From SLFH01 sp050486265 (GTDB lineage: Bacteria > Planctomycetota > Phycisphaerae > Phycisphaerales > UBA1924): a stretch of 64,000 nt of DNA. Positions 58,214 through 64,000 of this stretch are shown piece after piece (the first letter of the stretch is position 1; every line of letters begins with the position of its first letter). Under the pieces are notes generated by a model. That model did not search any database, had not been told where the DNA came from, and worked only from the letters and a program-made list of their open reading frames with translations. Made by a program: the position numbers and the translations under genes. The stretch lies in contig JBJHCY010000004.1 of assembly GCA_050486265.1 (NCBI GenBank), positions 124,001 to 188,000 on the forward strand. Direction: 5' to 3'.

Positions 58214-59737
58214 TCAGTCCGGGTTGTCGGCGGGTACGCAGCGGTCTTTGGCCCATTTGCGCAGGGCGTCGATGCGTTCGCGCATGGTGACCGAGAGCGG
58301 GTTGGTTTCCTTGACGGCCTTTGCGATCCCGTCGGTGGTGAGGGGCTGCTTTGCGGCGAAGGCGGCGTGGAGCGCGGAGACGACGGCCTGCTCGATCTCG
58401 GCGCCGCTGAAGCCTCTGGAGACGGAGGCGAGCTTGTCGGTGTTGAAGTCTGCGGGGTCCTTGCCGCGCTTTTTGATGTGGATCTCGAAGATGAGTTTGC
58501 GTGCCTCGGCGCCGGGGAGGTCGACGAAGAAGATCTCGTCGAAGCGTCCTTTGCGGAGGAGTTCTGGTGGGAGGGCGTCGATGTTGTTGGCGGTGGCGAC
58601 GAGGAAGACGGGTTCTTTGTGTTCCTGCATCCAGGTGAGGAGTGCGCCGAACATGCGTTGGCTGAGGCCGCCGTCGGTGGAGTGTGTTGCGGCGGAGGCG
58701 AAGGCCTTTTCGATCTCGTCGATCCAGAGGACGATGGGGGACATGGCCTCGGCCTGTTGGAGGGCCTCTCTGAGTTTTTTTTCCGATTCGCCGATGAAGC
58801 GGTCGTAGAGGCCACCGGGGTCCATTCGGAGGAGGGGGCGTTGCCAGGCAGTGGCGATGGCTTTGGCGCAGAGGCTTTTGCCTGCGCCCTGGACGCCGAG
58901 GAGGAGGACGCCCCGCGGCGGGGTGAGGCCGTAGTCTGAGGCTTTCTCGGAGAACGAGTTTTCGCGCTGGGCGAGCCAGCCTTTGAGGCGGTCGAGCCCT
59001 CCGATCTCGTCGAGTGATGCGGGGCTCTCGACGAATTCGAGCATGCCGCCGCCGGAGAGCATGCGTCTTTTGGAGGCGAGGATGCGGTTGATGTCGTTGT
59101 CGGTGAGTTTTCTGTCGACGGCGACGGCTTCGTGGAGGACGCGTTCGATCTGGCGTCTGCGGAGGCCCCGGAGGTTCTTCAGGACGATGTTCCAGGTGGT
59201 GCGGTTGATCTCGATGTGGATGGGAGTGCGTCTGTTGATCTCTCGGAGGACGCTTCTTGCGATATGTTCGATCTCGTCGGCGGTGGGGAAGGAGATGTTG
59301 TGCCGAGAAGTGAGCGCGGCGACGGCGGGGTGCATCGAGTGGGCGTGGTCGATGAGGACGAGGTGGCTCGGGGTTTCTGAGGGGTCCTGGGCGTAACGCT
59401 GGATGAGCTGGCGGGCGGCGCGCCGGGTGGTGGGGTCTTCGAGGTGGTCGCTGAGGTCGAGGAAGGCGGCGATGGTGGGTCGGTCGCGCATGGCGAGCCA
59501 GGCGAGGGCGGCGGCGGGGACTGTTGTGTCGGGGACGGCCTCGCCGGCGTCGACGATGCCGCAGTGGAGCCCGTCGACTGCGGACCATGTGTAGAAATCG
59601 GCGTCGACGCCGGTCATGGCGGCGCGGACGACTTCGAGGGCCTCGTTTTCGTCTTCTGTGGGGATCCAGATCGAGGGGTGCCTGGACTGGAGGAGCGTTC
59701 GTACTTTCTGGATGTCTGGGTGGACAGTCTTGCTCAT
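58214..59737 (-). CDS. AAA ATPase of the Ycf46 type
   Basis: 507 residues. The N-terminal half (1-240) is the Ycf46-specific domain; the C-terminal half is one AAA module with Walker A GVQGAGKS, Walker B IVLWIDEIEKAF, arginine-finger region RKGRFDEIFF and sensor 2 GFSGAEIEQAVV. Ycf46 in cyanobacteria and plastids is tied to stress or CO2 response, but its exact work is not settled. Here it is paired with a kinase-like gene. The start is the ATG at 59737. Confidence 0.88.
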   Translation of the reverse strand: MSKTVHPDIQKVRTLLQSRHPSIWIPTEDENEALEVVRAAMTGVDADFYTWSAVDGLHCGIVDAGEAVPDTTVPAAALAWLAMRDRPTIAAFLDLSDHLEDPTTRRAARQLIQRYAQDPSETPSHLVLIDHAHSMHPAVAALTSRHNISFPTADEIEHIARSVLREINRRTPIHIEINRTTWNIVLKNLRGLRRRQIERVLHEAVAVDRKLTDNDINRILASKRRMLSGGGMLEFVESPASLDEIGGLDRLKGWLAQRENSFSEKASDYGLTPPRGVLLLGVQGAGKSLCAKAIATAWQRPLLRMDPGGLYDRFIGESEKKLREALQQAEAMSPIVLWIDEIEKAFASAATHSTDGGLSQRMFGALLTWMQEHKEPVFLVATANNIDALPPELLRKGRFDEIFFVDLPGAEARKLIFEIHIKKRGKDPADFNTDKLASVSRGFSGAEIEQAVVSALHAAFAAKQPLTTDGIAKAVKETNPLSVTMRERIDALRKWAKDRCVPADNPD

Positions 59738-60126
59738 GGTCTCGCCCCGCGGCGTATCGGTCCGGAGTTATCGGGCTGAAAGCGGAATCGTTCCCTTGAT
59801 GCGGGGTGGGGGGTTGCGTTGGCTGGGACTGCGGGTACCTTACCACAGTCGGTGGGGGCTTCGGAGCGCCGGTGTCCGAAGTGTGTGGAACACTCGGCTT
59901 CGGGAGGCGTATTGGACTGTGGGGAGGTTGTGCGCCCGTTCGGTGAAAGTGATCGAAGGGCTCCGGCGTGGACGCCGCTGGGGGGGTGGGTTGTGTGCGG
60001 CGTGTCTGCGTGTGTGGAGCGTGTAGTCGTGTCGGAGTCGGGGGGATGGGGGTTTGGCTGGGCCTTTGGCTGGGCTTGTTTTCCTGGGTCAGCGAGTCGC
60101 GAGGCAGAGATCGCGAGGAATGTGAA
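59738..60126. other. Divergent promoter region of the AAA gene and the metalloprotease
   Basis: 389 bases without a convincing gene. It ends in GAGGAATGTGAA before the metalloprotease ATG. No palindromic repeat or clear promoter consensus was found. Confidence 0.45.
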
Positions 60127-61968
60127 ATGATGAAGATGTTTTCGATGAAGCGTGCGATGCTCGCCTGCGCGGCGATCACGGTGGCGGCCGGCTCGGCGTT
60201 CGGCGATCCTGAGCTGGATCTGCTGATCGAGCGTGAGCTGCATGTCGACCGGTACGAGCTGGTGGACCTCGCGCTGCCGGCGGAGATCGGCAACGGGTTC
60301 ACGGTGGGTCTGGGTCTGGGCGGCGAGTTCGTCGAGGTTGAGATGCTGCCATTCTCGGTGCGGTCGACGAATTTCCGCGTGCTGGTGGACGACGGCGTTG
60401 AGATCCGCGAGGTCGAGGCGCCCGAGTCTCGGACGCTGCGCGGCTTCGGGCTGACGCATCCGGATGTGGTCTCGGCGGCGTCGCTGTCGGACACGGGTCT
60501 GACGGGGATCTTCATCGTTCCCGGTCCCGGGGGCGAGGGCGGGACGACCTGGGTGGTGCAGCCGCTGCTCGATCTGACCGACGACGCGCCGTTCGGTCGT
60601 CATGTGCTGTACCGTGGAGACGACGCGTTTGCGCTGCCTTACCGGTGCGGCGTGGACCACGAGAACCCCGAGGAGTTCATGCCTCACAGGCTGGCGCACC
60701 AGGACGAGCCCCATCCCGAGACGCCGATGCCGCGGAGCGGGATGATGCTCGCGGACATCGCGTACGACTTTGACTTCCAGGGGTACCAGTGGGCGGGGTC
60801 GAGCGTGAGCGAGTCTGTCGCGCGGACGGAGGGGATCCAGAACGCGGTGACGCTGATCTACGAGCGTGACACGGACATTACTTACGACATCACCGAGATC
60901 ATCGTGCGGACGAGCTCGGCTTCGAACCCGTACACGACGAACAACGCGGGGAATCTGCTGACGCAGTTCCGCAACCACTGGAACTCGAATCACAACAATG
61001 TGCCGCGGGATGTGGCGCACCTGCTGACGGGCCGGAACACGGGCGGGACGCTGGGCGTGGCGTATCTCGGTGTGATCTGCCAGCGGAGCTCGGCGTACGG
61101 GCTGAGCCGCCTGACCTGGACGAACAACTTCAACCTGCGTATCTCGGTGGTGGCGCACGAGTTGGGCCACAACTGGAACGCGCCGCACTGCAACGGGGCC
61201 TCGCCGTGCAACCTGATGTGCTCGGGGATCAACGGGTGCAACGGCGTGGGTCTGCCGAACTTCGCGCCGGTGAGCGTGAACACCATCACGAACTTCCGCA
61301 ACACGCGGACCTGCCTGACGGCGACGGGCCCGGTGGCGCCGACGGCGCTGCCGATCACCGACACTTTCCCCGCCGGGAGCCTGAACCCTTCGGTGTGGGG
61401 CGACTTCGAGGGCGCGAGCATCGTCTTCCCGCTGGGCGCGACGCCTCCGGCCGGGTCGACGGTTCTGCGTCTGACCTTTAACCAGTTCGCCGAGACGGTG
61501 CCGCTGGCGCTCGAGTCGGCGGGGACGGATGTCGCGGTGGAGTTCGCGTGGTCGAGCTTCTCGATGGAGGCGGGCAAGTCGCTGCGGGTCGAGGTGTCTG
61601 ACGGCGGCGGGAACTTCACGGAGATCGGTGCGATCGTCGCCGACGGGAGTTTCCCCAGCGAGTACACCTACGAGTCGTTCTCGATCCCGGCCAACCTGCT
61701 CAACGACGGCGGTACGGTGCGCTTCCGAGCGCAGGTCGCCGACACGAGCGATGTCTGGTACATCGACGATCTGTATATCGGCGAGCCGGCGACGACCCCG
61801 ACCTGCCCGCCCGACCTCAACGGCGACGGTGTGGTGGACGCGGACGACTTCTTCATGTTCCTGAGCTTGTTTGCGGCGGGCGATCCGGTCGCGGACTTCA
61901 ACAACGACGGCGTGATCGACGCGGACGACTTCTTCGCGTTCCTGAGCGCGTTTGCCGCGGGGTGCTGA
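60127..61968 (+). CDS. Secreted zinc metalloprotease (M12-like) with dockerin-like tail
   Basis: 613 residues. A signal peptide (AMLACAAITVAAGSAFG) is followed by a propeptide, then a catalytic domain with HELGHNWNAPH (His344, Glu345, His348, His354; the HExxHxxxxxH pattern of reprolysins) and a cysteine-rich stretch (CNGASPCNLMCSG). After a beta-rich domain come two calcium-binding repeats, DLNGDGVVDADDFF and DFNNDGVIDADDFF, ending FAAGC. Such repeats occur in many planctomycete secreted proteins and probably direct attachment. The neighbouring serine protease has the same tail. Confidence 0.85.
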   Translation: MMKMFSMKRAMLACAAITVAAGSAFGDPELDLLIERELHVDRYELVDLALPAEIGNGFTVGLGLGGEFVEVEMLPFSVRSTNFRVLVDDGVEIREVEAPESRTLRGFGLTHPDVVSAASLSDTGLTGIFIVPGPGGEGGTTWVVQPLLDLTDDAPFGRHVLYRGDDAFALPYRCGVDHENPEEFMPHRLAHQDEPHPETPMPRSGMMLADIAYDFDFQGYQWAGSSVSESVARTEGIQNAVTLIYERDTDITYDITEIIVRTSSASNPYTTNNAGNLLTQFRNHWNSNHNNVPRDVAHLLTGRNTGGTLGVAYLGVICQRSSAYGLSRLTWTNNFNLRISVVAHELGHNWNAPHCNGASPCNLMCSGINGCNGVGLPNFAPVSVNTITNFRNTRTCLTATGPVAPTALPITDTFPAGSLNPSVWGDFEGASIVFPLGATPPAGSTVLRLTFNQFAETVPLALESAGTDVAVEFAWSSFSMEAGKSLRVEVSDGGGNFTEIGAIVADGSFPSEYTYESFSIPANLLNDGGTVRFRAQVADTSDVWYIDDLYIGEPATTPTCPPDLNGDGVVDADDFFMFLSLFAAGDPVADFNNDGVIDADDFFAFLSAFAAGC

Positions 61969-61996
61969 CCCCGGCGTGTGCTGGTCGATGATTCCC

Positions 61997-62024
61997 GTCG
62001 CGGGGGTGGAGACGCCCCCGCGAC
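61997..62024 (+). terminator. Hairpin between the two secreted protease genes
   Basis: GTCGCGGGGG pairs perfectly with CCCCCGCGAC across a short loop; GCTTTG follows, so termination would be weak. It sits just before the AAGGAG of the next gene and might partly separate the two. Confidence 0.5.
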
Positions 62025-62045
62025 GCTTTGATAAGGAGACACCCG

Positions 62046-63953
62046 ATGCGGCGCGGTCTTTGCGGGCTGGTGCTTTTGTTGGCGGGCGGGCTGGCGTATG
62101 GCGCCGACGGCGTTGCGCCGGCGGCTGTTGAAGTCGCGACGGGTGTCGGCGGCGGGGTCGAGCGGCTGGTGATCGAGGATGCCGGCGCGTTGGCGTCGCT
62201 TGCGAGCCGCGAGGACGGGGTCGACGGTTTTTTGCTGTATGCGCGCGTGGTCGCGAGGGCTGAGCCGGGCGTGCTGCGTGCGGCGTTGGGCGAGGGCGGT
62301 GAGATCGCGCCGATCGCGGGGTCTCCGGGGTACTGGCTCGTTGAGGCCGAGAGCGTGGCCGACGCGGTGTCGATGGCGTTTGCGCTGCAGGCGACGCCGG
62401 GCGTGGGCGAGGCGCATGTGGACATCGAGCGGCCGACGGCGCTGCGGAGCGTTCCGAACGACCCGCTGTTTCCCAGCCAGTGGCACCTGCGGAACACGCA
62501 GGTGCTCGGGGCTGACGCGAACATCTTGGGCGCGTGGGGCATGGGGTACACGGGGCAGGGCGTGATCGTGGGCGTGATCGACGGGGGGATCATGCAGACG
62601 GCGCACGCGGACCTTGCGGCGAACTTTGTGCCGGCCGCGTCGATCACTTCGGGCGAGTTTGTGGGCTCGCACGCGACGAATGTTGCGGGCGTTGTCGGTG
62701 CGGTGGGAGATAACGGGGTCGGGGTCGCGGGGTCGGCGTACAACGCGGGGCTCGGAACGATGTCGTTCGGGGCGGCGTCGAAGAACGCGACGGCGTTCAG
62801 CCACCGCAACGATCTGATCTCGATCAAGAACAACTCCTGGGGCCCGCCGGACAACGGTCGGCTCGGGTTCTGGACGAATGTCGAGGCGAACTCGATCCGC
62901 AACGCGGTGAACAACGGGCGCGGGGGTCTCGGCGTCGTGTTCGTGTGGGCGGGGGGCAACGGTGGTACCGTCGACCGCGTGGATTACGACAACTACGCGT
63001 CGAGCCGGTACACGATCGCGGTGGGGGCGATCAACGACCTGGACCGTCGTTCGTCGTATTCGGAGCGGGGCTCGTCGCTGCTGGTCGGTGCGCACTCGGA
63101 CGACAGCGGGCGGCGGAGCATCTGGACGACGGATCGCACGGGCAACTACACCAACAACTTCGGGGGCACGAGCTCGGCCTCGCCTTTGGCGGCGGGCGTT
63201 GTGGCGCTGATGCTGGAGGCGAACCCGCAGCTTTCGTGGCGCGATGTGCAGCATGTGCTTGTCGAGTCGGCGCGGAAGGTGCACCCCGCATCGCCGCAGT
63301 GGGAGGTCAACGGGGCGGGGTACGACATCAACTACGACTTCGGGTTCGGGGCTGTCGACGCGACGGCTGCGGTGACGCTCGCGGAGACCTGGACGCCGGT
63401 CGGCGAGGAGGTCTCGGCGACGACGGGGACGGTGCAGGTTGGTGTGACGCTGCCGGACAACAACGCGGCGGGGCACAGCGTGACGGTGACCAAGAGCGAG
63501 AGCGTGCGGATCGAGCATGTCGAGCTGGTGCTGAACGCGTCGACGGCGCATGTGGGCGATCTGCGCGTGCGGATTACTTCGCCGGAGGGGACGGAGTCGC
63601 TGCTTGCGGCGCCGCGGAGCGATTCGACGAGCAACTACAGCAATTTCGTGTTCACGAGCGTGCGGCACTGGGGCGAGCTGTCCGACGGGGACTGGACGGT
63701 GCACATCGCCGACGAGCGGCCGAGCAACATCGCGACCTGGAACAGCTTCGAGCTCCGGGTGCATGGGACGGATCCGGCGGAGGTGTGCCGCGCCGATATC
63801 AACGGCGACGGCGTGGTCGACGCGGACGATTTCTTCGCGTTCCTGTCGCTGTTTGCGGTCGGTGACTCGGCGGCGGACTTCAACGGCGACGGGGTGATCG
63901 ACGCGGACGACTTCTTCGCATTTCTTGCGGAGTTTGCGGCGGGGTGCGCGTAG
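62046..63953 (+). CDS. Secreted subtilisin-like serine protease (kexin type) with dockerin-like tail
   Basis: 635 residues from the ATG at 62046, after AAGGAG. Signal peptide (CGLVLLLAGGLAYG), propeptide, then the S8 core with Asp179 (VIDGG), His209 (GSHATNVAG) and Ser376 (GGTSSASP). A P/proprotein-convertase beta domain follows (SVRIEHVELVLNASTAHVGD as its start), then two calcium repeats DINGDGVVDADDFF and DFNGDGVIDADDFF ending FAAGCA, as in the preceding metalloprotease. It is 77 bases behind that gene, so the two act as a secreted pair. Confidence 0.88.
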   Translation: MRRGLCGLVLLLAGGLAYGADGVAPAAVEVATGVGGGVERLVIEDAGALASLASREDGVDGFLLYARVVARAEPGVLRAALGEGGEIAPIAGSPGYWLVEAESVADAVSMAFALQATPGVGEAHVDIERPTALRSVPNDPLFPSQWHLRNTQVLGADANILGAWGMGYTGQGVIVGVIDGGIMQTAHADLAANFVPAASITSGEFVGSHATNVAGVVGAVGDNGVGVAGSAYNAGLGTMSFGAASKNATAFSHRNDLISIKNNSWGPPDNGRLGFWTNVEANSIRNAVNNGRGGLGVVFVWAGGNGGTVDRVDYDNYASSRYTIAVGAINDLDRRSSYSERGSSLLVGAHSDDSGRRSIWTTDRTGNYTNNFGGTSSASPLAAGVVALMLEANPQLSWRDVQHVLVESARKVHPASPQWEVNGAGYDINYDFGFGAVDATAAVTLAETWTPVGEEVSATTGTVQVGVTLPDNNAAGHSVTVTKSESVRIEHVELVLNASTAHVGDLRVRITSPEGTESLLAAPRSDSTSNYSNFVFTSVRHWGELSDGDWTVHIADERPSNIATWNSFELRVHGTDPAEVCRADINGDGVVDADDFFAFLSLFAVGDSAADFNGDGVIDADDFFAFLAEFAAGCA

Positions 63954-64000
63954 GGCCGGCGCGTCTCGATCGATTCACCCCTGACCGGGTTCCGGCGCTT

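Noticed and set aside
57699..60515. A 938-residue minus-strand open frame across the AAA gene and its promoter
   Set aside because: Arg/Pro-rich and out of frame with the clear Walker motifs of the AAA protein.
1..64000. tRNA, rRNA, tmRNA, riboswitch or prophage genes
   Set aside because: No recognisable T-loop/cloverleaf patterns, rRNA blocks, phage structural genes or riboswitch cores were seen by eye; a covariance-model search would settle this.

Overview
The window reads as a chromosomal segment of a high-GC member of the Planctomycetota, most like the Phycisphaerae. This is inferred from several features together. Two secreted proteases end in dockerin-like tails built on DGVVDADDFF. 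There is an ECF sigma/anti-sigma pair with a secreted PDZ partner, many small single-span or lipoprotein hypotheticals, a dnaA without dnaN beside it, and a Ycf46-type AAA protein. No rRNA, tRNA, CRISPR array, complete transposase or prophage was recognised.

Layout. 0-9 kb is housekeeping on the minus strand: gatC-gatA, dnaA, an RNase Z-like hydrolase and tatC-tadA-mutM. A plus-strand VTT-family membrane protein and a cluster of DnaA boxes (6.2-6.6 kb) lie among them. 9.6-12.3 kb is a plus-strand restriction-modification cassette (vsr, cytosine methyltransferase, putative endonuclease). 12.5-15.4 kb holds a tandem-PDZ secreted protein and two related membrane-anchored proteins. 15.4-24.6 kb is minus-strand: phosphohexomutase, an AT-hook protein, rrf2-lysS (overlapping), a MoxR ATPase, and a sigma/anti-sigma/PDZ set. 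25-29 kb carries a tandem lipoprotein duplication and an intergenic region full of inverted repeats. 29-40 kb has spoVR, a dciA-like gene, an S58 peptidase, an ABC ATPase, four small membrane proteins, an SdhA-like flavoprotein and a BCCT transporter. 40.6-45.2 kb is decayed: RHS remnants, a secretin-like fragment and paired lipoproteins. 45.4-48.2 kb has a histidine kinase, a NUDIX hydrolase and parB. 48.4-53.9 kb is mostly unknown genes plus a PIN toxin with a large partner. 53.9-64 kb has an FKBP, sat, an orphan DNA methyltransferase, a kinase-like/AAA pair and two secreted proteases.

Three observations stand out. First, GC skew of the + strand flips from C-rich to G-rich at about 45.66-45.9 kb whatever the gene direction, and three parS-like 16-mers lie at or just beside the flip, next to parB. 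This marks a likely replication origin region. Second, a family of short palindromic elements is scattered through the window. Its asymmetric flanks point one way left of the flip and the other way right of it, with one clear exception. Third, these palindromes have entered coding sequence in frame: six copies make up most of the ParB linker, and one sits in an ABC ATPase linker. Two broken RHS pieces also have palindromes at or near their breakpoints.
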